From assembly GCF_029909975.1 (NCBI RefSeq), contig NZ_CP094516.1, positions 6,984,501 through 7,048,500 of the forward strand: a DNA stretch of 64,000 bases. The letters are read 5' to 3'. Under the pieces are notes generated by a model, which ran no database searches, was not told the DNA's origin, and worked only from the letters and a program-made list of their open reading frames with translations. How positions within the stretch are numbered: position 1 is the stretch's first letter; the number at the start of each line of letters is the position of its first letter. The stretch comes from Bradyrhizobium sp. ISRA430. Its GTDB lineage: Bacteria; Pseudomonadota; Alphaproteobacteria; Rhizobiales; Xanthobacteraceae. Shown here one piece after another: positions 9,761 through 18,163 of this stretch. Both the position numbers and the translations under genes were made by a program.

Positions 9761-10411
9761 ATGAGCCTGAACACGACCGCCGTCCGGATCAGGGTAACGC
9801 TCAAGGACGTGAAGCCGGAGGTGATGCGTTGCCTTGTCGTACCCGTCACCCTGCGCCTTGATCGACTGCATCTGACGCTTCAGGCGGCGATTGGCTGGAC
9901 GAACAGCCACCTCTTCGAGTTCCTAGCTGGCGAAGGGCGTTGGGGCATCCCTGATCCCGACGGTGATTTTGCCCCCCAGCCGATCGATGCCCGCAAGGCG
10001 CGGCTCTCCGATATCGTTCAAGAGGCAGGCGCCAAGACGATCCATTATCTCTATGACTTCGGCGACAGCTGGGACCATGTGATCAAGCTCGAAAAATGGT
10101 TCGACAACACGACGATAGAAAGACTTCCCCTCCTGCTCGAGGCCACCGGTCGTTGTCATCCGGAGGACGTCGGCGGTGCGCCAGGCTATGCCGACTACCT
10201 CGATGCCATCGGCGACCCTACTCATCCAGAACATGAAAATATGCGCCTCTGGGGGCCCGAACAGTTCGATCCCAACGTCGTCGACCGGAAGACGCTCGAG
10301 GCCGCCGTCGCGACGGCTTCTAGATTCACCCGCGTGTATTGCTTGTCAGTCATTTGGTCCTCAGTCCCCGTTATCTGGCGGCGCCGTGTAGGGCAGCCTC
10401 TCAACCGATAG
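9761..10411 (+). CDS. Plasmid pRiA4b ORF-3 family protein, C-terminus altered
   Basis: The product is 216 aa from the ATG at 9761 (MSLNTTAVRIRVTLKDV); a frame extension to 9719 overlaps the ArdC fragment and is unlikely. Family hallmarks include LHLTLQAAIGWTNSHLFEF, YDFGDSWDH and PEDVGGAPGYADYL. The family is named from an Agrobacterium rhizogenes plasmid and is often a passenger of transposons. Similarity fades after about residue 185 (VDRKTLEAAVATA), and the remaining tail reads into an antisense phage remnant. The original C-terminus was therefore probably lost. Function is unknown. Confidence 0.75.
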   Translation: MSLNTTAVRIRVTLKDVKPEVMRCLVVPVTLRLDRLHLTLQAAIGWTNSHLFEFLAGEGRWGIPDPDGDFAPQPIDARKARLSDIVQEAGAKTIHYLYDFGDSWDHVIKLEKWFDNTTIERLPLLLEATGRCHPEDVGGAPGYADYLDAIGDPTHPEHENMRLWGPEQFDPNVVDRKTLEAAVATASRFTRVYCLSVIWSSVPVIWRRRVGQPLNR

Positions 10412-10752
10412 CTGCTTCTGGATTTCTTGCGGCATGCGCTCGGCGAGTTGCTTCTCCGCCTCGGTCTGCCATGCCTTGCGTGCGGCAGCATCTGGTTGCG
10501 AAATGGCTGTGTTCGGCATTTCGGAATATAGCCCATGCCTGAGTATCGATCCTTGCTGCGACGGATAGCCACGAAGGTGCCCCGGTTTGCGTGCACCAAG
10601 AAAGCGTTCCGGACAGTGAGCTTCGTGCTCCCGCCTGGGGTGAGCCTAAACGTACTGGCCCGTAGTCCGGCTGCGTCAATACTTGCGCCGATTGTGTTCA
10701 AGATACCGATCCGCAGCTTTGATGCCGTGAACGAAGCGCTTAGGTCGGACTG
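10371..10752 (-). pseudogene. Phage structural-type protein remnant, frameshifted
   Basis: Reading the minus strand from 10752, one frame gives KLRIGILNTIGASIDAAGLR, STFRLTPGG and TVRNAFLVHANRGTFVAIRR. It then shifts near 10530 into a second frame giving EMPNTAISQPDAAARKAWQT, EAEKQLAERMPQEIQKQL and ERLPYTAPPDN. Together they look like one protein of the type found in prophages of this group, now split by a frameshift and without a start. The exact phage function is not identified. Confidence 0.5.
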
Positions 10753-10837
10753 TGTGGTCCGCCGCAACTTGGTTACGCCGGGCTTGATCCGAGCGACATG
10801 CACACCCGCTCGGCCGCGATTGTCTTCAGGGCAACCT

Positions 10838-11208
10838 GGTGATTCCGAGGGAAGTCGCCCCCGTTCCGAGATGATGTCGCCCCTTTGGTGAAGGATCCGG
10901 CGGGGCCGCTGGTAGCGCGTAGAGTGCCTCCTTTTGCCTGAAAGCAAGGGGGCTTCATGCCGGCGCAGAGGTAGCGATGCGGAAGGTGCGGGAGATTTTG
11001 CGGCTCAAGCTCGGCGTGGGGTTGTCGCACAAGGCGATCGCCCGGAGCCGGGGGATCGCACCTTCGACCGTGCGGCTGACATTGGAGCGCGTCGGCGCTG
11101 CCGGCTTCTCCTGGCCGCTGCCGGATAATGCGACTGATACGATCCTGGAGGAGAAGCTCTATGGCCGGGCCGGAACGAAGCAGGGCCATCGACGCCGCGC
11201 CGAACCCG
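10838..11208 (+). pseudogene. IS21-family left end with truncated istA
   Basis: The IS21-type terminus (GGTGATTCCGAGGGAAGTCG with a second CCGAGATGATGTCGCCC motif) lies at about 10838-10885. The istA start at 10977 follows, with its HTH (MRKVREILRLKLGVGLSHKA, then IARSRGIAPSTV) and LEEKLYGRAGTKQGHRR. After about 77 codons the frame runs into antisense IS5 sequence, so the transposase is truncated and the istB ATPase is missing. Confidence 0.75.
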
Positions 11209-11940
11209 GCCGGTCGGCACGAGACACGATCATGTGCAGCGCGGCCACCCGCTCGGCATGCCCGTCGGCCTGCGTCAGGCAGGCGTCGACCAACAGGCCG
11301 TGGCGGTTCTCCATCAGCCCATGCCCGATGAAGCACAGCTTCGTTTCCTTGCCCTTACTCTTGCGGTAGAGCCTGGCATCGGGATCGGTGGTCGAAGCAT
11401 GGGTGTCGTTCGAGCGGGTCTCACCATGGAAGTCCGCTTCGGCATTGCGCCCACCGCCTCGCGCCGGCGGCTCGCCAGAGCCGTCCTTCGGCTTGACACT
11501 CTTCATCGAGGCCCGGCCTCGATCAGCGTGCCATCGACCGAGAAGTGATCGCTCGACAGAAGCTTCGTCACCTTGGGCTGCGCCAGCACCGCCGCCAGGA
11601 ACTTGGCCGCGATGTCGCCTTCCAGCAGTCGGTCGCGGTTCTTCGAGAACACCGAATGGTCCCAGGCCGCGTCGTCGACGCCGATTCCTACGGACCAGCG
11701 GAACAGCAGGTCGTCTTCCAGCCGCTCCATCAGAAGCCGCTCCGAGCGGATCGAGTAAAACGCCTGCAACAGCATCGCCCGCAGCAGCTTCTCCGGCGGG
11801 ATCGACGGCCGCCCAATTGGCGAATAGAGCGCGGCAAACTCGCGCTCCAGCGCCGACAGCGCCTCGTTCACGATCGTCCGGATCGCTCGCAGCGGATGAT
11901 CACGCCGCACCCGCGCCTCCAGGTCCAGTTGCCGAAAAAC
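11209..11940 (-). pseudogene. IS5-family transposase remnant, frameshifted and truncated at both ends
   Basis: The N-terminal side (11937 down to ~11504) reads LDLEARVRRDHPLRAIRTIV, RPSIPPEKLLRAMLLQAFY and HFSVDGTLIEA. The next part continues in another frame (11506 to ~11215) with SVKPKDGSGEPPA, DTHASTTDPDARLYRK and GLLVDACLTQADGHAERVAA. It therefore carries a frameshift near 11505. The first residues are missing, and the C-terminal DDE region is cut off by the IS21 fragment. It is not functional. Confidence 0.85.
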
Positions 11941-12007
11941 TCTCCCTGCGTAAATTCGCCAACGGAATCGAAGTCGCAGACCCAACTCAATCTTGAATCC
12001 ATGCCGC

Positions 12008-12433
12008 CTAGCCCGCTCCGGCACCAACATTCGGCGATAGCACTTTAACCCACGATAAGTCGCACCTTGGATCGAAAGACAAGTAATCGCAAGTCAGTTC
12101 TTCACCCGGTTGAACGTCACGGGCTGTGAAAATTCGGCAATGATCGTCTTGGTACGTGTTTGGTTGACTGCTGTGATTCATGAAACGGGCGTTGTCAGCA
12201 TTGTACTCTAGAACACCATCATCAACGTCGAGGTCTCTCGGATAGGCATGCTTGTCGAGTAAAGCTTGAAATGTCCGAGGTAAACTTTCGTACTGTTCAG
12301 GTGTCACGGCAATGTCAACGAGTGGGTTGTGAACCCAAATTAGTGCACCTTTAGGCAAAAGAGTAGCAGCGAAAAGTCCAATACCGCCAAACTGGTCTGG
12401 CTTCAAAATAGTTTCAACAATCAACACTGACAT
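12008..12433 (-). CDS. Small SET-domain protein (putative protein-lysine methyltransferase)
   Basis: The product is 141 aa from the ATG at 12433, which follows GGGAG closely; an upstream ATG at 12556 in the same frame would add 41 hydrophobic-rich residues. SET motifs visible are GIGLFAATLLPKGALIW at the start, ARFMNHSSQPNT (the SAM-binding NHS block) and GEELTCDY near the end with its Tyr. Such proteins methylate lysines on proteins. The gene is clearly AT-richer than its surroundings and is wedged between transposase remnants, which suggests horizontal acquisition. SET-domain effectors are known in some intracellular pathogens, but no tts box was found here, so a secreted role is only a guess. 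Confidence 0.75.
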   Translation of the reverse strand: MSVLIVETILKPDQFGGIGLFAATLLPKGALIWVHNPLVDIAVTPEQYESLPRTFQALLDKHAYPRDLDVDDGVLEYNADNARFMNHSSQPNTYQDDHCRIFTARDVQPGEELTCDYLSFDPRCDLSWVKVLSPNVGAGAG

Positions 12434-12639
12434 ATCTCCCAAAGTCACTAACACCAGCAAGCTAACTAACGTGAGCCGTGCAATCTCCTGCAAAAATTGG
12501 TAGGATTGTTTAATCGTATCGCCGTCACAATCTCGGTTTTTCTTCGATCTCTGCATTCGTTTCGGCAGCGGCTGCTACGGATCAGGATCTCGGCTATCGC
12601 TCGATGAGGAGATGCTGCAGGACTGACCACGGTTCGCCT

Positions 12640-13081
12640 TCCGCGGCGCCGACGTCCTGGAGGTGCTGGAAAGAGCCGGCAAGAAAGTGGGTTTCCCGGT
12701 AACGTTCGGCGTCGATCACGGCAGCAAGTTCGTGTCGCGCGATCTTGATGGGTGGGCCTATGAGCGCGGCGTCACCTTGTCTCGCGTCCTGGCTAGCCGA
12801 CCGACAACGTGTTCATCGACGCCTTCAACGACCGCTTCCGGGCCGAATCCTTCGATGCCAACCGGATCCTGTCCCTTGCGGATGACCAGGAGAAACCGGA
12901 GACTTGGCGCAGATATTATAACGAAGAACGGCCCCATGGTGCGATCGGCGATCACCCCGGAATTTTGCTGCACAACCACGTCGGCGTCCAGCCCGCCAAC
13001 GTGATCGCGGCGCAAAACTCTAATTCTGGGTGGTCCAAAGTTCGGTATCGCTGCAAAAACCCCGAGGCCGTTGCCCGATGA
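12640..13081 (+). pseudogene. IS3-family transposase (orfB) C-terminal remnant, frameshifted
   Basis: The first frame gives VTFGVDHGSKFVSRDLDGWA then YERGVTL. The DDE-Asp block then shifts near 12800 to FIDAFNDRFRAESFDANRIL, ETWRRYYNEERPHGAIGDHP, ending at 13081. The catalytic-core N-terminal half is absent. This is a decayed IS3-group element. Confidence 0.8.
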
Positions 13082-13149
13082 AAGTTCAGTGGCAGGTACC
13101 GGGCAATTTGCCCAGGTATCCAAAAACGATGCGGCGACGCGTGACCGCC

Positions 13150-13450
13150 GCTGGCCGCGCGGCTCGTAGAGCTCCTGGTGATCGTCCACCGCTTTCGCCG
13201 CGACGCCGTCCTGTGCGGACGCCAGACCTTCACTGAGCGTTTCGCCGACGGGATATTGGCGTCATCCGCGCGGCGCACGGCGCGGCTGGACTCGACGGTC
13301 CAGCATCTCGTGTGGTGCTTAGCGGTCGACGGACAGGGGCTTTGCAAAACGGCTGATGCTGCCCGTAAGCAAGGACAGGCCTATGCGTTTTGTCCGACGC
13401 CACAACCGTTCGCAGACCGATTGTCTCAAGGTCATCGGCACTCACCAGGC
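13150..13450 (+). pseudogene. ISL3-family transposase fragment, frameshifted
   Basis: One frame reads VHRFRRDAVLCGRQTFTERF, ADGILASSARRTARLDSTV, typical of the zinc-binding N-terminal part of ISL3 transposases. A second frame from about 13356 continues with LPVSKDRPMRFVRRHNRSQT. The remainder is missing. No complete ends were identified. Confidence 0.6.
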
Positions 13451-13683
13451 TCGGCTGGGGCGGCGCATGAACGAAACGGCTATGTTCTCCGCGTCGAGAC
13501 CCCAGAGCGGAGCTGAACGCAAGGTAGACGTTCATTTCCCTGAATCGAAGGATCACCTCAAGGGATCATAGCCAACAGTTAATCGAGCCATCCACCAGTG
13601 CCTGCCTTACTTGTTCGGCCCGTTCCTTGGACAGCTTCTCGGCCAAGCTGTGATCCTTTAGCGTCGGGAGTGTTTCTCGGCAT

Positions 13684-14802
13684 CTACATTCGTGGATGAT
13701 GGATGAGCCGAACGTCGTTGGGCCCTCCCGGCCCCAAGAGGGCGGTGTAGCGCTCGCCGCGAATGTCGTAGTTCTTTTCCGGCTGCGCCGCGTCCGGCAA
13801 GAGGCCCCAGCGGCCGAGCTTCGAGATCATCGTGATTGGGGCGGGTTGGGTCCCGTGCGAAAAGCCCTCAGGAACGGCGAATGATGCGGCGTAAATCTCG
13901 CGGGCCGCGGGCGGCGTCGTCTCAGCTCTGGCGGACACCGGAGCGGCTTGCTCCATCGTCTGTGCAAGCAGTGCTGGCGAGGGCCGATTCGCCGGCTGTG
14001 CGCTCGGCTGCGAAACGCTTTCCGGTCGAGATCCGAAATGAATGGTTGCGCCTGACAGATTGAGTGGAGAGCTGCCCCTCATCGCCGCCGCGGGCACGAA
14101 CAGCGCCGTGAAGCGGTCGTTGTGAACTATGAAAGGAGCGGGTGGGGTGTCCTGGCTCGGCGGGACGCTGCTACCCTCATGCGCGCCTGACGTGCGCTGG
14201 TCGTCCTGCCGCGAGTTGAAGGAACGAACGGCCGCTCCTGAATCCACGGCGTGGTCATGACGCTCGGTGGTCTCGAGAGACGACGATGAGCCGGCGTTTT
14301 CCAGCATCGCCCACAGCAGATCCTGAGCGTAGTCTTCGGCAGGAAGGATCAACGGACCGCTGGCCCGAAACGGTGTGCCAGCCTCTTCAATCAGCTCGCG
14401 AGCGGCTGAATTGCTAGGCTCGCTGGGCTGGTGCCCAATGGCATCGGCTTGCGTCTGGCTTAGTGTCCTCTGCCTCTTCGCAGGCCTCAACTGGCCGGTG
14501 TAGTCCTCACCCATCAGGGCAGGGGCGTCCTCGCGTCCGGTGACTGCGTGTTCAGGGTGAGAACCGTCGGCCCTCTGGTGCTCAAGTCCCAAGATCTCGG
14601 CGAGTCTAAGGCCTTGTTCAGACAGATGAGGATAGTAGGGATTAGCAGAAACAGGATCCTCTGCGACCGCAGAGGTGCCAACTTGCGGCACTTCTTCCAA
14701 GTACGGTTCAAACTCCGCTTGCTGCTGTTGTGCTTGCGGCGCCGCGGCGTTGTAAGCAGCGAACTCTGGGTCGAATGGGTTGATGCTGTTAAAAGGGTCC
14801 AT
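13684..14802 (-). CDS. Putative type III secreted effector sharing the C-terminal repeat module
   Basis: The product is 372 aa. The frame is open back to 14913, but the ATG at 14802 is preferred because it follows GAGGGGGG and lies just downstream of a tts box that the longer version would overlap. The protein is hydrophilic and Gln/Ser/Ala/Pro-rich with no membrane segment, typical of rhizobial effectors. It contains a basic KRQR stretch that could act as a nuclear signal. The last ~65 residues (SFAVPEGFSHGTQPAP, GLLPDAAQP, YDIRGERYTALL, LIHHP) match the module in the 1487 product. No catalytic domain is recognisable, so it could be a truncated relative of a larger repeat-containing effector. 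Confidence 0.78.
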   Translation of the reverse strand: MDPFNSINPFDPEFAAYNAAAPQAQQQQAEFEPYLEEVPQVGTSAVAEDPVSANPYYPHLSEQGLRLAEILGLEHQRADGSHPEHAVTGREDAPALMGEDYTGQLRPAKRQRTLSQTQADAIGHQPSEPSNSAARELIEEAGTPFRASGPLILPAEDYAQDLLWAMLENAGSSSSLETTERHDHAVDSGAAVRSFNSRQDDQRTSGAHEGSSVPPSQDTPPAPFIVHNDRFTALFVPAAAMRGSSPLNLSGATIHFGSRPESVSQPSAQPANRPSPALLAQTMEQAAPVSARAETTPPAAREIYAASFAVPEGFSHGTQPAPITMISKLGRWGLLPDAAQPEKNYDIRGERYTALLGPGGPNDVRLIHHPRM

Positions 14803-14837
14803 GTCCCCCCCTCGGTTCGAGTGTGTCGCTCTCGCTC

Positions 14838-14865
14838 TATTAGGATCAGCTGTCGACAAGCTGAC
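14838..14865 (-). promoter_or_regulatory. tts box (TtsI-dependent promoter)
   Basis: The minus strand reads GTCAGCTTGTCGACAGCT followed by GATCCTAATA, matching the tts-box consensus at 17 of 18 core positions. It lies 35 bp upstream of the effector start at 14802, pointing toward it. Confidence 0.87.
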
Positions 14866-15498
14866 GCACTCAGAGAATTCGGTGAGCCAAATGAGCCTGC
14901 CCGATCGCCACACTTCGCTCGAAAAACGCGCAAGATGCCGGATTGCGCTTCAAGTGGCACGCCCTTGCGGCATTTCGCGGTGTCCTGATGGATCGAGGCC
15001 GACCTGAACTAAAAGCAGTTCAGACCTTTGCCGGCCATAGCAGTCAAGGACCGCAACTGCCATCTGTTCAAATCGGACGACCACAACACGGCGATGGATG
15101 TGATCGCGAAAAGACTCTTTCAATCAAAGGCATAAAGGTCTTGGGACCGCTCATCGACATGCCGCACTGGGTGGCGGCATTCAGCAGATGTCGGATTGCG
15201 TGGCCGAACGAACGCGCCCGCGCGATCCTGGTGAATATTTATCGAAACGCCGATTGTCGAGCGGACAGAGTGTTGTCTCGATCGAGCGGTGTCCCATAAA
15301 GGGCGCCATAAAATGATTGCAGACTGATCGCCTGTCTCTTGGGACCCATGCCTATTGTGAGGCAGAGACTTATGGTGGCCGCCTCGCGACTTAACGGAGG
15401 GAACCGAATTAGAGGCTTTCACCCGTACTGTCGACCTAAGATAATCTGGACTTCGGCTCGCGCTTTCCCAACTGCAAGCGCATCGAGATCAGATATGT
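14866..15498. other. Gap without a supportable gene
   Basis: Frames in this stretch are short and lack recognisable motifs or Shine-Dalgarno sites. It contains the region upstream of the effector tts box and the 3' flank of the small gene pair that follows. Nothing else is seen. Confidence 0.45.
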
Positions 15499-15732
15499 TC
15501 ACTCGATCTCGTGGTATTCGGCCCGGTCGAAATCCGAGCCGAACAGCGCTGCTGCGGCGTCGTAGAGCGCGACGGTATTGACGGTTGACTGCATGGCGTA
15601 CCAGGCGCGCAATGCCTCGATCGCCGATGCATGGGCTCGCAACTGTCGCGACGGGGGTTGGCAATCGAGCACCTCCAGCTTGGGCGGCTCCCGCTTCGCG
15701 CCGCTCTCGAGGATATTCCGATTGATTGTCAT
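15499..15732 (-). CDS. Small hypothetical protein
   Basis: The product is 77 aa, soluble and mildly acidic, with no known motif. The ATG overlaps the stop of the upstream membrane-protein gene by 4 bp, which is the main reason for believing it. The overlap suggests translational coupling and a two-gene operon. Function is unknown. Confidence 0.5.
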   Translation of the reverse strand: MTINRNILESGAKREPPKLEVLDCQPPSRQLRAHASAIEALRAWYAMQSTVNTVALYDAAAALFGSDFDRAEYHEIE

Positions 15733-15992
15733 TTCTCTGCCTTTACCGTCCTAGTTGGTCCGCCAGACGCTATGCGCTCGCGACCAGCCCGCGAGTCTGC
15801 GCCGTGTTGACGGATCATTTCGCGATGGGACCGTTTGATGAAGGCGCGCTCGACGCAAAAGCCGGCGGTGACTGAAGCGGCTACCGCTAGGCCGCAGGCG
15901 ACGTAGTCATCCAGCAAACTCCAAATTATGTTACTGCCGGCGACGACGACAAAAGTGAGTCCCATGGCGGTATTGCGAAATGTTTTAACCAT
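15729..15992 (-). CDS. Small putative membrane protein
   Basis: The product is 87 aa. The ATG is preceded by GGAGG at good spacing (GGAGGAACAAGC-ATG on the minus strand). Two hydrophobic stretches cover residues ~8-27 and ~29-46, followed by a basic cytoplasmic-type tail rich in Arg and Lys. It is the first gene of a pair with the 15499 gene. I do not recognise a family. Confidence 0.55.
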   Translation of the reverse strand: MVKTFRNTAMGLTFVVVAGSNIIWSLLDDYVACGLAVAASVTAGFCVERAFIKRSHREMIRQHGADSRAGRERIASGGPTRTVKAEK

Positions 15993-16214
15993 GCTTGTTC
16001 CTCCAGCCGATCCGCGAGGGATGTTAACATTGCAACCAGGACGTTCCGCGGCGTTTGACGGGCATGATCCGTCGTATTTCTGCTAGATCAGCTTGTGCTC
16101 GCGCGCGGCTACTCTCGAACATCAAGAGCGATGTGGATGACGAACCGGCAGAAGACGAGGAGACGGCTCCTGCTCAAGCTCCTCGAAATTCTTGATGTCT
16201 AGGCCCGAGCGGTC

Positions 16215-16574
16215 TTGACCTGTTGGCAAGCAGATCAGGCACTTCCCCGAGCTGCGGGTCCAACGCTAATCGCAGCGCCGTATGGCCAGTTGAGAGACCA
16301 GATCCTCGGCGCGATGAGAGATTGCGAAAGATTGCGACAATGTGTCGTTATTCTGGAGCGAGTTGTCGTCTGCCTTGAGGCAGCCACTCAAGAACAAGAT
16401 CGCCGCGTCTGTGACGCGGCGCGATCAATGGAGCATTTAAACCAGCTACTGATGCAAAAGCGCGAGCAGTTGGCCAGGTCGCCCCTTCTTTGCGGAGCTG
16501 GCTTCGCGGGGCCTGAACATGCGCCTGCATTGATCATCTCCCACTATGGCGCTCCTGTGATGCTGCTTTCTTGA
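16215..16574 (+). CDS. Doubtful hypothetical protein
   Basis: The frame is 119 aa, with an alpha-helical middle rich in Glu, Arg, Leu and Gln (about residues 25-90) that could form a coiled coil. There is no clear Shine-Dalgarno site and no recognised motif. It ends one base before the direct-repeat motif of the downstream operon. It may be a real short gene or a chance frame. Confidence 0.3.
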   Translation: MTCWQADQALPRAAGPTLIAAPYGQLRDQILGAMRDCERLRQCVVILERVVVCLEAATQEQDRRVCDAARSMEHLNQLLMQKREQLARSPLLCGAGFAGPEHAPALIISHYGAPVMLLS

Positions 16575-16594
16575 CTTACCCAATGTTACCCAAC
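16575..16594 (+). promoter_or_regulatory. Tandem TACCCAA direct repeat, site 1
   Basis: Two 10-bp units (CTTACCCAAT, GTTACCCAAC) stand head to tail, one helical turn apart, 116 bp before the start of the binding-protein gene. Closely similar pairs occur at 26068, 32833 and 37248, each in front of a catabolic or transport unit. It is probably a regulator-binding site; the regulator is not identified. Confidence 0.6.
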
Positions 16595-16710
16595 TTCGAT
16601 CTGAATGGGTGCATATGGGCGGAAAATGGCGGTTAGCGTTCCCAACACTCGCGGCCCTGGAAGAGGAGGGGCACGTGAATTGCGGGCCAATGAGCCCAGA
16701 GGAGGGACTA

Positions 16711-18096
16711 ATGCCAAGGACGCTAGCCGCTTTGCGCGGCCATTCGGCTCATTTTGTCAAAACCGCTCTGACATGCTCAACTCTCTTGGCGAGTGCGGCC
16801 GCATTTCCCGTCCAGACGAAAGCGGAGGATATCAACTGGCGCCAGTTCGAGGGCTCTTCGATCGTATGGGCTTACGACATCCATCCGTATGCTGACGCCG
16901 TTGCAGCACAGCTGCCTGAGTTCGAGAAGCTGACAGGCATCAAGGTGACACCCGAGCTTTATCCGGACGACGCCTACTGGAACAAGCTGACCATCCAGCT
17001 GAGCACAAAGTCGCCCTCGTGGGACGTCGTCGGCACGGGGATTCAGCCGGCTTGGGATCTCGCGCCCGGTCAACTGCTCGAGCCGCTCGACGGCTATCTG
17101 AACGACCCCAAGCTCACCTCGGCAAGCTATGACTACAAGGACTTCTTCCCCGCATTGCGGGACGCGCTGACTTGGCAAGTCAATGGCGGGCAAATCGAAG
17201 CAGGCCGGGGTCAAGTGTGGGCTATCCCGCACGGGTTCGAAAACATCCAATTGTTCTACCGGAAGGACATTCTGGACAAGCACGGTATCAAGGTTCCGAC
17301 AACCCCGCCGGAAATGTCCGCGGCTTGCGAGAAGCTGAAATCTGCGGATCCGGCGATCACACCTCTGGGCGTGCGGGGAGTTCGCTTTTGGAGCAGCATC
17401 CACACGGCCGCAATCTCGATCGCCAAGTCCTACGGTGTGCACGACTTCGTCGTCAAGGACGGCAAGTTAGAGACTGGTCTCGATTCGCCCGAGTCGGTCG
17501 CCTTCCACAAGGACTATGTGGAGATGATCAAGAAGTGCGCTGCTCCATCCTTTGCCAACGACAACTGGTATCAGGTGGTCGATGGCATCAGTTCGGGTCG
17601 GACGGCGATGGCGATCGATTCCAACATGTTCGGGTTCTGGAACGATGTCGCGGGCAAGCCCGCTTCGGGCAAAATTGCATTCGCTCCTCCTCTGCGCGCT
17701 CCGAACGGTCAGAATTTTGAATCGAACATCTGGATCTGGTCCCTGGCCATGAATGCAGCTTCTCAGAAAAAGAGCGCAGCCTGGCTGTTCATTCAGTGGG
17801 CGACGTCAAAGCAGGTCGAGCTCAACGGTGCCGTCGCCGGGAAGCTCGTCAATTCTCCGCGCGCCTCGACCTGGAGCGACAAGGTGTGGCTCGACTATGC
17901 GGCGAAACCGGAATTCACGAACTTCGTGGATACCTTCAAAAGCGTGCAGGGCAGGGCTGCATTGGCCTTTACGCCGCGCGCAGGATTTGCCGAGGCAATG
18001 AACGCCTGGGCAGTCGCCATGCAGAAAATGGTCAACGGCGCGGACGTGAAGGCGACTTTGACCGACCTCGCCTCCGAGATCCGCTCCTCCATGTAA
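16711..18096 (+). CDS. Sugar-type ABC transporter extracellular solute-binding protein
   Basis: The product is 461 aa from the ATG at 16711, chosen because GGAGGG precedes it at the right spacing; frame extensions upstream have no such site. A signal peptide spans residues ~1-37, with mature sequence from about AEDINW. Mature-protein features (EFEKLTGIKVTPELYPDDAY, TKSPSWDVVGTG, IPHGFENIQLFYRKDIL, AAWLFIQWATSKQ) are those of family 1 binding proteins for sugars or polyols. It is the first gene of an operon with two permeases, a PfkB kinase, an SDR, a HAD phosphatase and the ATPase. The substrate is unknown; the neighbours suggest a polyol or sugar that is oxidised and phosphorylated. Confidence 0.93.
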   Translation: MPRTLAALRGHSAHFVKTALTCSTLLASAAAFPVQTKAEDINWRQFEGSSIVWAYDIHPYADAVAAQLPEFEKLTGIKVTPELYPDDAYWNKLTIQLSTKSPSWDVVGTGIQPAWDLAPGQLLEPLDGYLNDPKLTSASYDYKDFFPALRDALTWQVNGGQIEAGRGQVWAIPHGFENIQLFYRKDILDKHGIKVPTTPPEMSAACEKLKSADPAITPLGVRGVRFWSSIHTAAISIAKSYGVHDFVVKDGKLETGLDSPESVAFHKDYVEMIKKCAAPSFANDNWYQVVDGISSGRTAMAIDSNMFGFWNDVAGKPASGKIAFAPPLRAPNGQNFESNIWIWSLAMNAASQKKSAAWLFIQWATSKQVELNGAVAGKLVNSPRASTWSDKVWLDYAAKPEFTNFVDTFKSVQGRAALAFTPRAGFAEAMNAWAVAMQKMVNGADVKATLTDLASEIRSSM

Positions 18097-18104
18097 GGCG
18101 GTTG

Positions 18105-18130
18105 GGGGCGGCATAAGGGTTTGCCGCCTC
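18105..18130 (+). other. Intercistronic hairpin after the binding-protein gene
   Basis: GGCGGCA (18107-18113) pairs with TGCCGCC (18122-18128), extendable by two more pairs, around an 8-nt loop and with no U-run. Hairpins at this position in ABC operons commonly protect the binding-protein mRNA or partly attenuate the permease genes, giving excess binding protein. That role is inferred from position only. Confidence 0.6.
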
Positions 18131-18163
18131 CACCACGCCCGAGTATCTTTTGAGAAGTGAGCG

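Noticed and set aside
10773..11336. 187-codon minus-strand frame
   Set aside because: It spans the IS21 end and IS5 fragment antisense to istA and has no family resemblance.
14955..14968. Sigma-54-like promoter TGGCACGCCCTTGC
   Set aside because: The spacing between GG and GC is one base short, and no gene follows in a sensible position.
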